From positions 29,264,001-29,328,000 of the forward strand of contig JBANAY010000003.1 in assembly GCA_037952775.1 (NCBI GenBank): a stretch of 64,000 nucleotides of DNA, given 5' to 3'. Source of the DNA: Clonostachys chloroleuca (Eukaryota > Ascomycota > Sordariomycetes > Hypocreales > Bionectriaceae). Made by a program: the position numbers and the translations under genes. The notes under the pieces are model-generated. The model was not told where the DNA came from, did no database searches, and saw only the letters and a list, made by a program, of their open reading frames with translations. This document shows positions 9,141-21,292 of this stretch, in pieces (position 1 is the stretch's first letter; each line of letters opens with the position of its first letter).

Positions 9141-12100
9141 GGCTTGGTTGATTTTGTCTTAACAGAATCTGGCTTATGTAGTAGGGGATTCTTCGCATGT
9201 TCGCTTCTTGGGAATCCGGTTTAGGGCTATAGCTGAACAATGCCGATCCAGGATCAAGAGTGGTCTATAGTAACGACATGCCCCGATTGAATACGATCAT
9301 CTTGGATCTAGCTACTGCTGCAGATGCGGCTGGCTTATGGCTCCCCACGTAGTACATGCAAGTAATTGGAAGGTGCCCACCTGTCAGATTCCAAAAGGTG
9401 TTATGATTTCAACCTGAATCCTCGTGATCGGTTTGCCATGTCCCAATGCGATGGCACAATGTATGCTGCTACTTTGCCAGACCTGCACCATGAATATAGC
9501 ATTATGCACATTCATTATATCCGCCGGCGGCGGAATGCCCAGCTTCAGATTCATCTTGAAAATGTGCGTAGGTCCTGACTTCCATGTTGCGTCAGATGTT
9601 GCGCAACTGAGTCTCAACACCAGGGTTGTTAGATATCAGCCTCTCCAAACGTAGTTACGCATTGATTGTTGCGAATGGCCAACTCATTCTATTTGTCAGA
9701 CTTGTGAGTAGAATTAATTATATCAAAGATACAGTCATAATGCTATACAAGTAAGGAGAAGAGAGATTTAGTTGTACCTCATAATAGACTAACTTTACCT
9801 GATCCATGATATAGGGTAGGCTCCAACCTGTTCACAACCACAACTAGAGCAAGTTGGCTTGGATATTGTGACAATGCACGGCGCATATTTATCCATAGCA
9901 CCAAGGGAAATAGGGCAGGACATTGATCACCCATCCCCTAATAGGATCGCTTTCCATGCAGAGCCCAACTATCTAACATTCAATATCGCCCCTTCTGGTC
10001 CGCTGTGCGCTGACCTTTAATTAGCGCTCCATACCGCGATCCTGGTTTCAATCGCCGACCTCAGAACGCTAAGATAAGCTAATCAAAGTTGATAGACAAG
10101 GTGAAGAGAGACCTGCTGCTACTTCTCTAATTCTTCTATTTGCTTGAGTAAAATGAAATCTAATATAAGTTAACTTTCAAGTTAATTATATTCTTAAGAA
10201 ATTAGATTTCAAATAATACTTATTGGATTCTCCAGATTTCTTTCTTAATGTATAGAGGATAGAGAGTAAATTTTGGGTATCTGAAGCCAAGGTAGTTGAG
10301 CATTTGTCTAGACGGCTGAAACAAGGGTCGGGTATACCGCGCGATCCTTGGGATCCAAACCAGGGCTCTTCAGGAAAATGCTGGTATGAGATGCCGGTGA
10401 AACAAGGATCTTCCGTAGTGCCGTACCTGGCGTATAGAATGGATTCGCCTCTTCAAGATAGATGCTTGTCAGCTTATGCGAATCAGCTGCTTACTACGAG
10501 ATCTAGCATCACTTTGAAATTATAAGTATGCCCTTTCCTGCTGCCCGACTTGTTGCAGTCTTGTCTTTCGCCAACCAAAGATCTTTCTTTTCCGATTTTC
10601 AATATGCATTTCGTTAAGACTGCCTTCTCCTTCTAAATGGCTTAAAGTAATTAGTTATATTCATCACCGACTAGTGTAGGGATTAAATTCTAGGTCTATG
10701 AAGTTAATCCTCAGAAGTAAATTTACTTTAACCCTATATTATATTTCTCCGAAGTAAAATGAGTAGGTCGTTAAGCATTGAGAATCTACAAGAGAAGATA
10801 TATCAATTCATGTCTGGCATTTGACTTGCATCCTAATATGATAATTCTCACTCACCTCTAATTATCTATCACGAGTGCTGTTTCTACCTAAATGGATCAG
10901 CCGCTGTGAAATATTAAGGTCTTCAAGGAGCGGCCAGACTTTATAATGGATAAGGGGCAAGGCCTATACAGGCCTTGCTAGGGATAAGATGACTACATTT
11001 ACGCGTTATTGAGAAGGGGAGACTGAGTTCCATGGTACTTCGTAACGCCCCTTTGAAGAAAGGATTTCAAGGGGGCAGGTCTAGCCTTTTAAAGAAGCTG
11101 GCTACTCTTTGGCACGCAGTACTGGCAACAGCAACAAATTACCGAGCTACTTTGTATCTGAAGCAGGGCACAGGCATAGGCAGACCAAGATCCTGATTAC
11201 AAAGGAATTAGTTCTTGCGCTGACCCCACGGACTCTAAAAATTGATGGTCTATATGCTTATGCTCGCGGAGACTCGGCCAAGTGTAGAAGAGGAGAAGTC
11301 CATTCATGATAATGGCATGTTGATTCTAACGTACCTCAGCCTCCGTTATATCCCTGTCATGGCATTCCTTTTTTTCACCAAGATTACGCCGCCCTCCGCG
11401 CCCCGCTCCCCAGACAAGTAAAAATAACAAGCATTTTTATATGCAAGGCTACCCTGCCGAGTAGGCAAGGGTTGAATCCCTCTCGAATGCTGGATGTCTC
11501 CCTGATAAGCGCATGACTTTGCTTCTTACGGTTGATTCTTGGCTATAGATGGGCGTTTCGTCCCGGCCACTGCGCTTTCCAAGGAACGGAGCTTTTTCAC
11601 CGCGTTGTTGGGCGACCTTAGTGTCACATAAGACCTAAGTTGCCCAAAGATGAGATCAGCGGTTCAGGGCATAGTCAGAAGAAGATTGTGGCTACGTAAG
11701 CATTGATCACTGCGACAACCATACATCCAAGTGACAGCCTCTACCCAAAACCCCGACGGGAGACTATGCAGTAAGCCCGCCCTGGCCCTAATTACGGATG
11801 TCTCTTGTTTGTGTTGCTGCCTAGCGCGTTCTCTCGTTGCACGAGTGTCTGTCGATTCATAATATGCTGACAATAGATAGCGAAGGGAGCCAAGGGGCTA
11901 GATTATTTTGACTTGTCTTGTAGCTAAAAAACCCGAAGATGCCGTAATTATTGAACTCCTCAACATATTATGTTTAGGTTCAGATATCAAACTTGCCAAG
12001 CACAGAGGATGAGGGAGAGAACTATTAAGCTTAAATCGTAGAGTTAGTCCTATACTATTAAGATTCAAAGGCTTTTCCTTCTCTTCTTATTAAAACGAAC

Positions 12101-12941
12101 TGAGGAAAGAGAAAATACTTTAACAAAAACAAACAATAAGAAATCAATACTATGGTTAAATTCATGAAGAGTTCATCTTGAGGGTTAATCATTTTACTTA
12201 AGTATAAGGCTTTTATCCAACTAGAACGGCCAATGTGGACAATTTTTAGACAAAAAAATACCAAGAAAGTTCCGCTTATTGATGCCGAGCTCGCTACCGA
12301 CGCTGATGACTACTTTAGACGGGGGACCATATAATCGTAACGTCCAGCCTGTTCACAAAGGCAACTCACGTTCTATGCTTCGTTCCAAACATTTGGTCTT
12401 AGACGCATCAAATTATCATGATAGTACGAGATGTTTAGGCCGACTACAGCCTATCTGACTGGGCAAGATACTGACAGCTCTAAGGAGGAGCATACTTTTC
12501 TAATACATGAAGCCGCAAGGAATGTATTGGACTGGAGAGGAATGCGTGGAGTTGGCGAGGAATGTAGTGGCTCATACTCATGGAAACTTGTATATAGGTT
12601 CCATTTACATAAAGAGGCGCTATATCAGAAAACATCACTAGCCAAAGCCTATCCCAGTCGGCGCTTCCTCCATTACTACACCAACTAACCTTTCTCAGAA
12701 GTTAGAAGCTTAATTCCTAGCAAACCATCGAGAATGGTCTGGTGGCAGCAGCGTTTCACTTATGAATGTCACCTTTGGTTATTAATAACAGCTATTTGAC
12801 GTTGGTTTTGCCTACCACATGGTACCTAGCATGGTGCGTTGGGATATAAATATGTGTGAGGATACTTCTTGATATTCGGCTGTCATTATAGCAAAGATCC
12901 CCCTTTATACATCGTCCCCAAAGGAAGTGATAGCCACAACC
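9141..12941. other. 3.8-kb gene-poor AT-rich stretch
   Basis: No frame longer than 85 codons and no domain match on either strand. Locally very AT-rich (for example 10140-10260 and 10600-10860). A perfect 8-bp inverted repeat with a 4-nt loop (CAAGGCCT/AGGCCTTG) lies at 10959-10978. A TATA-like GATATAAATA at about 12841-12850 precedes the next gene by about 95 nt. The stretch may be a RIP-eroded repeat, but I could not identify an element. Confidence 0.6.
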
Positions 12942-14333
12942 ATGCCCACCCTTATCAACTGGAACAACGAGATCGAGTATACGGTGAATGATGAAAACTA
13001 CAAGACGCCCACGAAGATTGAGGATATCCAAGCCATCGTAAAACATGCCTCTGAGCAGAACCAAAAGGTGACGGTTGTCGGTGCCATGCATTCGACCACA
13101 GAATGCACCATCGGTAGCGGCGTCATTATAGATATGAGGAACATGTCTCGCATCCTCTCGGTCGACAAGGATAATCTCACGGTCTCAGTGCAAGCTGGGG
13201 TGTCTCTGCACCAACTCTGTGAGCACTTGAAGGAAGTCAATCTTCAACCGCCAGTCATCCTGGAATGGGGCAATTTCCAAATCGGTGCCATCAGCGGCAC
13301 CCATGCCAATGATACCTCAATGCGGCGTAGTGGGCAGTTTTCGTCGTATGTGACGGGCGTGAAGCTGGTCACTCCCACCGGCGTGCTCATGGAGATCTCA
13401 GAGACTCAAAATACTGAATATCTCGCGGCTATCCGCTCGCATTTCGGCCTGATGGGCGTGGTCTGTGAGGTTACAGTGTGCGTCTTCGAGTCGCAGCCGC
13501 TGCAGGTAAATTTCCAAGTCAAACAAATCGACAAGTTTATGGACAACTTCACTTCTGAATTAAAGGCGCTCAAAGACACCTATGACCAGGTATTCGGTGT
13601 CGTGTTTCCACACTCCGGTCAACTTCTGTGGCAGTGCCGAAAATACATCGATCCAAAGATCCCCAGGCCGGCCACTCTCGAGACATTGCTTGATCCCATT
13701 GAGAGTAAAAATATCAGCCTTTTTGGTGGTCTATTTCTGCCGCTTGTGAAAGCTGGCATGGCTCTCCATCCCTCAACGCCCCAAGCAGCACTTCTCAACG
13801 AAGCACTCATTAGCTTGCCGCTCAAAATCATTCGTCACACAACCTATGTGATTGATCCATGCCAACGCGCCGTTCTTTACCGAGAAGACGAGCCTGATTT
13901 CGAGTTCTACGACTGGATGTTCCCCGAGGACAAGTGGTGCCACGCTATGCAGGCATTCTTACAGCTGGCTGATCGCTTCCGTCGCGAGCGGGACTTCTTC
14001 ATGCCACTGCCGGCTATCATCTACTTCATCAAGCAGGACAAGGAGTCTCTCCTATCACGGTCGCGGGATTCGAATATGATCGCTATTGACCCCGAGCACC
14101 CAGATCCCAAGGATCCCACATGGAGAGATTTCCGTCTGGCATTTAATGAGGTTGCCACCAAGCATGGCGGCATCCCGCATATCAACAAGACGCGCGATGG
14201 CGCTATACACCATTTTGCAAAGTGTCAGGACCAAGAGAGCGTTCGAAAGTATCTGCAGATCCGTAAGCAGATGGATCCTAAGGATACATTTCTCAATGAT
14301 TATTTCAAGACCCTGTTTGCTGCCTACCTATAG
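12942..14333 (+). CDS. FAD-linked oxidase, D-arabinono/L-gulono-1,4-lactone oxidase (ALO) type
   Basis: A single exon of 463 codons from the ATG at 12942; the frame is open 15 nt further up but without an ATG. The N-terminal FAD-binding (PCMH) domain has V-V-G-A-M-H-S, whose His corresponds to the residue that carries covalent FAD in vanillyl-alcohol-oxidase-family enzymes. It is followed by the P-loop-like segment and G-A-I-S-G-T-H-A. The C-terminal half has the ALO domain, ending with an H-x-x-K-type region and a typical L-R-Q/F-D-P-like tail (Q-M-D-P-K-D-T-F-L-N-D-Y-F). The family oxidises sugar lactones or alcohols with O2, making H2O2. It is transcribed toward the dioxygenase gene 1.1 kb downstream and may be the first gene of the cluster. 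The substrate is unknown; no signal peptide is seen. Confidence 0.85.
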   Translation: MPTLINWNNEIEYTVNDENYKTPTKIEDIQAIVKHASEQNQKVTVVGAMHSTTECTIGSGVIIDMRNMSRILSVDKDNLTVSVQAGVSLHQLCEHLKEVNLQPPVILEWGNFQIGAISGTHANDTSMRRSGQFSSYVTGVKLVTPTGVLMEISETQNTEYLAAIRSHFGLMGVVCEVTVCVFESQPLQVNFQVKQIDKFMDNFTSELKALKDTYDQVFGVVFPHSGQLLWQCRKYIDPKIPRPATLETLLDPIESKNISLFGGLFLPLVKAGMALHPSTPQAALLNEALISLPLKIIRHTTYVIDPCQRAVLYREDEPDFEFYDWMFPEDKWCHAMQAFLQLADRFRRERDFFMPLPAIIYFIKQDKESLLSRSRDSNMIAIDPEHPDPKDPTWRDFRLAFNEVATKHGGIPHINKTRDGAIHHFAKCQDQESVRKYLQIRKQMDPKDTFLNDYFKTLFAAYL

Positions 14334-15442
14334 GACGCATGCACCAACGATTTAGGGATAAGATTATATAAAGTTAGGAGCTTAGTTACTTAAGGTTTCG
14401 GATTCTAGGTTATGCAGAATATACGCTTCTAGCCCCTCATCCGTATGGAACGTAGCCTCTGGCTTTGGTGAGGAATAGCTCGTCTTCTCAGCGTTGATAA
14501 TGCGATAGTAGTTGGGGCATCGACTACAGCATCCATATGCCTAAACTCGGCCCGTTTAATCCCTCGTGGTCCCTTCTCCGCGGGACATGGAGTTTCGAGA
14601 GTCAGACTGCCGTCGGCATGGTCGGGCTTGGCCTGTGGCACTAAGGGACCAAGGTTAGTGCCAAGCTGAACAGCAACTGGAATGTATGAGGTATGGGCAT
14701 TAGTAAATATGAAGTCAATACGTTGATGTGAATCTGGCTTAAGAAAATGTAGATGGTTTTCAATTAATTTCTTGGCTGCATGGTGTAGTTATCGCTTGTG
14801 GAAAGTCAACGGAAGAATGAGACGTCCTTCGTTTAATAGCCCCAGACAAGGAACAAGATGGACAATATTAAGACGATTGCCCCTTCCTCTTGTTCATTTA
14901 TTCTGGGGCCAAATATGGTTCCGGTAATTCCCATAAGGGTTGAATAGATGATGGATGGGCGTGTAGCAACACAGGTGGATGTCAAAACGAGGATATAACA
15001 ATCTCTATCTGCCTCCCATGGCTGAGAACTTGCGTAACTTTAGTGGCGTAGCACTTTGAGGTAACCTGCCTACTGCCTACCATGGAACCTGCCGGCTCTT
15101 ACATGAGGCGAGTGGGTGTAGTCTACATCACGGTCCAGGGCATAAGATGAGATCAACTGTCGCTGAAGCCAAACAGAATGCAGGATTTCGGAATACTTCA
15201 TACTACATCGACAATCTCTACTAAGCAACTGTACATTTAAGGCGTTTTTATTAGTCAGACTATTTCCGAGCACACCCTCGTGGTTGGCGAAGCTTGCTGA
15301 TCTCACCGCAGTGCTGTAGAAGTTCCAAAGCGCTTATTTAAGTGCTCTGGACCCAAGAATCTACTACTACCTTTCCCACGCAACTATGCGCTCATCTAGT
15401 CTGATCAATTGATTGTTTGTGAAATTCACAGACTTATCGAAT
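14334..15442. other. Intergenic, promoter region of the dioxygenase gene
   Basis: No supported gene; frames here are 78 codons or shorter with no motif. It separates two co-directional oxidoreductase genes. Confidence 0.5.
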
Positions 15443-17497
15443 ATGAGTGAACAGAAGAAGACTTTTCGACCCTCATTCTTTGAGCGCATCGCGATCTCAC
15501 TCTTCCACCTCATTAATAGGGTGGTGCCATGGTTCAAGCTCCCGACATTTCTTGGAGCCATTAATCTCGCATTGCTGAGGATTGAACTCCGGGGCTACAA
15601 CCTATACGATGGGTACGCGTCCGTATCTGAGCAAGGGTCGCCAGGGGACACTCCTATGAACGATGAGCGCTTCCAGACGGCTCGAAACTCGGATGGCCAG
15701 TTCAACTCGCTGGAGCAACCTCGCATGGGATGCACAGGAATGCGATTTGGCCGCAACTTCCCCCGGGAGCACTGCCAGAAACCAACTGAAGAAGAACTGT
15801 GGTCCCCGAACCCGCGAGTTATCAGTGAGAAGTTCATGGCACGCAAAGAGGGCGGGTTCATCCCAGCGACAACACTCAATCTGCTCGCGGCTGCTTGGAT
15901 TCAGTTCCAGACGCACGATTGGTTCAACCACGAGCTCGACCACGTAAGTCAACATCGCAATATGGCAACAGGAGGGAAAAAGGTTCGCACTAACCTTTGG
16001 CATAGGACAATGCGCCGCACGATATCCCGCTACCTCCTGGCCACTCCTGGCAGGGCAAGATGACGTTGCCAAAGACTAAGCCAGATGAGATCCTGGACCC
16101 TTCTGACGTTAAGTGTCCTGGCTACAAGAATATCAACACGGCATGGTGGGACGGGTCACAGATCTACGGATCTACCGAGGAAGCAACACGTGCGCTCCGA
16201 ACATCACGGCCCGATGGTAAGCTGGAGCTCGCAGAGAACCGCACCGGGGCTTTCATACCAAGGGACAAGGATGGCAATCCACGCACTGGATTTAATGACA
16301 ACTGGTGGGTTGGCATGGAAATGCTGCATACCCTTTTCGCCCTTGAGCATAACGCCTTGTGTGACATGTTCCAAAAGGCATATCCGAAATGGACAGGGTA
16401 CGTGAGGAACCCTTATTGTGAATTTCTATGGCTAACAATAACCGTAAATTAGAGATCAGATTTTTGACAAGGCTCGGCTGGTTAATAGTGCATTGATGGC
16501 GAAGATCCACACCGTAGAATGGACTCCTGCTATTCTTGCGCACCCAATCCTCGAACTTGGCATGAATGCGAATTGGTGGGGTCTTGTGGGAGAGAAACTC
16601 ACCAAAATGCTAGGACGAATCTCCAAAAGCAGTGAGATCATTTCTGGAATTCCAGGGTCTGGTGTGGATCATGATGAGATCCCCTTCAGCCTCACTGAAG
16701 AGTTCGTCTCAGTGTATAGAATGCACTCCTTGCTACCAGGTAGGCATCGTCTCGTCTCCAGACAGTATCCCGATGGCTAATATGGATTAGACAACATTGC
16801 ATTCTTCGAAGCCAAGCATGGAAAACATCAGACCACAACGCCCCTCGCAGATCTGACTTTTCAAAAGGCGCAGAAGCCGCTTGAATCAGGAATCTCGTTC
16901 GGCGACCTCTTCTACTCCTTCGGGATCAACTATCCAGGAGCGATCACAAACAACAACTATCCTAACTTCTTGCGCGACCTGCACACTCCTGATGGCCTCC
17001 ATAGAGATATGGGAACTGTAGATATTGTGCGTGATCGAGAGCGCGGTGTCCCACGATACTGTGCCTTTCGCCGCATGTTACGTTTGAATGTGCCCAAGAC
17101 CTTTGAGGAGCTCACGGGTGGCAACAAGGAGCTCGCGGAACAGCTTTCTGAGGTGTACAGCGGAGATATTGAATTAGTTGATGCCTTGGTGGGATCCCAC
17201 AGCGAGCCTGTCATCCCCGGGTTTGGCTTCAGCGAGACAGCTTTCCGCATATTCATCGTCATGGCATCACGGCGTCTGAAGAGCGATCGATTCATCGCCG
17301 GACAATGGAACGCAGAAATGTACACTAAAGAGGGTCTTCACTGGGTGCAACATACCACGATGAAGGATGTGCTGACTAGACACTTCCCAGAACTGGAAGA
17401 TACGCTGAAGAACAGTCAGAATGCGTTTGCACCCTGGGCAATGAAGGCTGAGTCAAAGAATTACCAGGGTATCGAGACAAATGCCAAGAAGATTTAG
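15443..17497 (+). CDS. Fatty-acid alpha-dioxygenase-like heme peroxidase
   Basis: Four exons: 15443-15943, 16006-16397, 16453-16739 and 16791-17497. Introns begin GTAAGT, GTACGT and GTAGGC, and the phases agree, giving 628 residues. This is the animal-heme-peroxidase superfamily, alpha-DOX subgroup. The distal His lies in T-H-D-W-F-N-H-E (His about 158), followed by A-L-E-H-N-A-L-C-D. The catalytic Tyr and proximal His are in E-F-V-S-V-Y-R-M-H-S-L-L-P (Tyr 386, His 389). Plant alpha-DOX adds O2 at C2 of a fatty acid, and the 2-hydroperoxide decomposes to a C(n-1) aldehyde and CO2. Length and motif order match alpha-DOX better than the fungal Ppo linoleate diol synthases, which carry an extra P450 domain. 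There is no signal peptide. Its position beside the ALO oxidase and P450 suggests an acyl-chain oxidation step in the cluster; this is inference. Confidence 0.85.
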
Positions 17498-18801
17498 GGG
17501 ATCTTAATCTGTCGTTTTATTTGTCTTATCTATCTATTGCCAAAGTATTTGGATTCAGTGGCTTGGGGTTGGCTTGTACGGCTAGAACGTAGTCTCATGA
17601 AATTTAGAGTTACTTTTGTCAAGTTGTTACACCAATCTCAGCTCTTCCGGGCTTAGCTTAGAACCAGTTATATGTCCATAATAGCTTCTAAGCATAGCAT
17701 ATCATTATACCAGGCTTTTAATTCCATACTTACTGTCGGTGGACTAAGGAAGGGCGTAAAAACCGGCTCGCCCCCGTGCCAGGCCAGGCCTGTAGCGAGT
17801 TTAGGTCAAGCTGGAGGGCGGACACAAGGCTTTTCACAGCGTGATCTTAAGCTAATTTCAACAATTGGCTTACGCAATGCTAACTAAGAAAACTCCACTT
17901 TCTTTTGTACGATAATTTATAACGGCTTTTCAATGGCTGAGTCCAATCCTTTTCTTTTGTCTAGACAAGGTTCGAGGCAGCAACCGCGCAGCCGAATGCG
18001 CCCAACCCACTGAGGGCAGTGGCATTTTTTCCTTTGTCCGGGGCGGTTCCGGGGCAACTATCCATCCAATACAAGCCGTCGTTGTAGGGACTACCACGCC
18101 CTGGCCATTCATACCGATCCCAGTAATCCGTGATGCTAAACTTCTTGCTTAATACGATATCTCGAAAGAGGCAGGATCGCCGGTAGAAGTGGAAAGCAGC
18201 AATGTGAGGGCTCTGACGCAATAGGCGACGCGATAGAGCTATCCCCTCCGGCTCGGTGGCGGCAAGCTAATCGTCGTACCGTGTCCTTGGCCAACGGGTC
18301 CGGCACCACAGCCTCGTCCTCCAGGTGAGGCTCTGCCTCCTGATCTTCCTTGGGTGAGTCGGGTCCAACATCGGCAGTCTCCACCTGACTCTTGGGGATA
18401 GCATACAGGACATTGCCATCTTGGGACAACGATGATGGCGCATCGATAGCCAGGATGATGGCGGTGGAGGTAGTCTAGCCATATGACAACCGGCTGGCGG
18501 CGCACGCGGAACTGGCGGGTGAGTTTTTGCGTTGGACCACGTATTGGCAGGACGTAGCAATACCTACATCAATGAGCAGAACACCATGGTGGAGCATTTG
18601 AGAGGCGGCAGGGAGGATTCCATTACGCTGGGCACGATTATAATCAAGAAAGATATGACGTGGGCAGAATCACGATAGGCTAGTGGAACTCTATAGACTA
18701 TATCTATATGGTCTTCTGGCTGAGTTATCCCATTGCGGGCGGGGCGTCAACAATATTAAAACGAAAATCGTTTTCACGTGTAGTAACAACCCACCAGATA
18801 T
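17498..18801. other. Gap with possible gene fragments on the minus strand
   Basis: On the minus strand, 17961-18221 reads as an 86-codon C-terminus (with W-D-R-Y-E-W-P-G-R-G and N-D-G-L-Y-W). In 18239-18560 two overlapping frames read as plausible exon fragments, one acidic (E-D-Q-E-A-E-P-H-L-E-D-E). I could not join them into one model with good splice sites. They may be a decayed or poorly resolved small gene of unknown function. Confidence 0.3.
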
Positions 18802-20460
18802 TTAGTGACTACCAAAGGTAACCCAGCACTGCTCCGAGCGGGGGCTAATGAGAAAAAAGTTCATCATCTCCATAGATGCCGGAGTCGTCTGTGGTGCTAG
18901 GCGAGCGCCCTTGCACTCACGGAAGAAGTAGGCTGCGCCATGTCGGATCTCAATCCGAGCGAGATGCATACCAAGGCAAGTGCGTGATCCCGCGCCAAAG
19001 GGGGCGTACACGCCAGCTTTAGGTATCTCCAACTGGCCAGAGGCGTTCAAGAACCTGTCTGGTACGAACCTTCACCAATCGTTAGCCATGTCAATCGCGG
19101 GTAGCTGGACAACTCACTTCTCAGGCTCTGGATATACTTGAGGATCTCGGTGATAGGTGTACGCTTGTGTGCTGACCGTCATGCCTTGAGGGATGAAATA
19201 GCCGGCCAGCTTAGCGCCTCCCTCTGGCACTACTCGGGGCAGCGCTCCGGGGGCAGCGCCATGCAGACGCAATGTCTCTTCTATGACGGCAGACAAGTAC
19301 GGCAAAGCTTCGAGATCTGAGTCAGTGAATCCAGTTGGAAGTTGTTCAAGTTCTGACTCTAATCTCGCCTGTACATCCGGCTGCGATAGGACGGCCCAGA
19401 CTAGGTAGGTCAAAGAGACGGCGGTGGTTCCAGATCCAGCAACGATAAGCCCTCCGGCTTCAAAGGCCAGCTGGTAGTCGCTCAGAGCCTGGGCATCCTT
19501 TTCCTTCTCGGCGACCATCTTGGAGAAGATGTTGGTGGACCCAATGCCATCTCGCAGCGTCTTGCTCATGATGTTTTCGGCGAGATTCTGCACCTCCTCA
19601 TCGGCGTTGACAATTTTTCGCACGGATGGAATCGGTGTCCACTCGAGGAGGGTTCGGATGAACGAAAGCTCAGAGCCCACAAGGCCGAGCTTAGTTGCAT
19701 CCTCTATCTTTTGCATATATTCGGTTTTCTACGGATGCGGCAGGTTAGACATGTGTTTCACAGCTGATGATCGGGGACAAGTTTTCTGGACGGTGCATTC
19801 CAACATACCCTTTCTTGATCCAACATGCCCAGCGGCTCACCAAACGCTAGGTGCGAGGTGACGTCGGCCGTCATGAATGTCCACCACTTGAAGATATCCA
19901 CCTGACCCTCTCGAAGCTGTTCACGCTTCATCTTTTCGACGGTCACTTTCACCTTGTCTACAACAATGTCAAACCAATTCCGCATCAGGGCCGAGTTGCT
20001 CAACAGTGGCGCGAACAGCTTGCGCCGCTGGGCGTGCTCGTGTGGGTTGGTCACGGAGAAGACGTCAGTGGTCTTGCCCCTGCGAAAGGAGAGGTACCAT
20101 GGGCTCTTGGGATAGTTGCCGCCAATGCGGTGGATCTCCTTGAAGGCGCCTGTGTCACTAAAACTGACTTCCTCGGGCGCGATGCGGACAACAGGACCAA
20201 ACTTGAGGTGCATATCATGAACGTAGTAAATTCTGCGCCCGCCGATGGTTTCTTTCTTGAGCCAGAGAGAAGTCAACGGGGCGTACCACGGTCCAGGGAT
20301 ACCCCGGAGAGGGGTGAAGTATGCTTTGCTGATCACCTTAAGGATCATATTAGCCGCCTGCCTGGAATAGCAACGTTGACTTCACCTTGAAAACATATCC
20401 TAAGACCAAGACGGCGCCCACTATACACACGAGGACTTGGTTCTCGGGGAGCTCCATCAT
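18802..20460 (-). CDS. Cytochrome P450 monooxygenase
   Basis: Four exons: 20460-20386, 20336-19809, 19728-19118 and 19069-18802. Phases agree and give 493 residues. The N-terminus is a membrane anchor (V-L-V-C-I-V-G-A-V-L-V-L) followed by a proline-rich hinge G-I-P-G-P-W. The I-helix reads A-G-S-G-T-T, the E-x-x-R motif is E-E-T-L-R, the P-x-R-F element is P-D-R-F, and the heme loop is F-G-A-G-S-R-T-C-L-G with Cys 436. All catalytic landmarks are intact. It is an ER-bound class II P450 needing a reductase encoded elsewhere. It sits between the alpha-dioxygenase-like gene and the PKS, so hydroxylation or epoxidation of the polyketide chain is the natural inference; the substrate cannot be told from sequence. 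Confidence 0.9.
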
Positions 20461-21292
20461 TAGTGAGTTACTGTTTAAAGTCATAATGCCAAGTTGATTG
20501 TCGAGATTTCAGTCAAGGCAGTTACAGAGGTGATGGAAAATTAAATACTCGGCTCTGCGGTTACTGTGTGGTCACGTTCACGCAACGGTCTATTGCTGAT
20601 TGATTGGCGAAATGCGGGGGAGCCGTCGGCATGCCATCTACCCGGTGGCCCACAACCCGATGGGTATTTGCTAAATCGGCTCGGCTCGCCTTCGCCCACA
20701 AGCCGAATTCGACTTGGCCCAAAACCGCCCTCAGTCCCCCGAAAATATTACATCTGGTAATATGCTCAAAGGTATTGAGTGCAGCTATATTGTATTGATA
20801 GTCTCTGATGTGTACCCGTACTTATATATGCCTGACTCTGCGGCCCCTATCTTGCTCAGATAGCTGTTGATCCTCGCCATTCCTGTACCAAGCTGCGAAA
20901 GCATATCAGCTTCTTTATTTCCTTAGGCTATCATAAAGCGCTTTCGTATACTTACCTGGCAGGGCCCACTCTGTCGGGTAGTCTCTGTTGCTGGCGTAGC
21001 TGCGCCGCTGCCACTCTGATCTGAGTAAAGCGGGCCTGGTACGGCAGCGATTACGGTGTACATTTAGCTCTAGTTGCCCTCTATGCTTATCTCTTTGCCT
21101 TGAGGCTGATAGTGATGTCCTTATCCCGGGATGGTATTTATTTTATCTTGACCGTATTATTTCCCTCTGCCAGTCGTTCGATATGTTTATAGATCTGCCG
21201 GATGGTGTACTGGCCGGATTGCTATAACGCTGCACGATCGCTTTTAGTGATGACTGACTGCTGGATAATACCGTGAGTTCTCGATGTGCAGC
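20461..21292. other. P450 upstream region and edge of the decayed LINE
   Basis: No gene supported. The first 400 nt should hold the P450 promoter. From roughly 20850 the sequence takes on the character of the retroelement remnant that is clear from 21293. Confidence 0.4.

Noticed and set aside
10959..10978. Perfect 8-bp inverted repeat as a transposon terminal repeat or terminator.
   Set aside because: No matching partner, target-site duplication or adjacent gene end was found.
11440..11490. A tRNA-like stretch with GGGTTGAATCCC resembling a T arm.
   Set aside because: The B box lacks a base and no acceptor or anticodon stem can be folded around it.
14609..20633. The 12-mer GCCGTCGGCATG occurs at 14609 and 20622 near two cluster genes.
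   Set aside because: Chance 12-nt matches are expected in the hundreds in 64 kb counted on both strands, and the positions relative to genes differ, so it is not evidence of a shared site.
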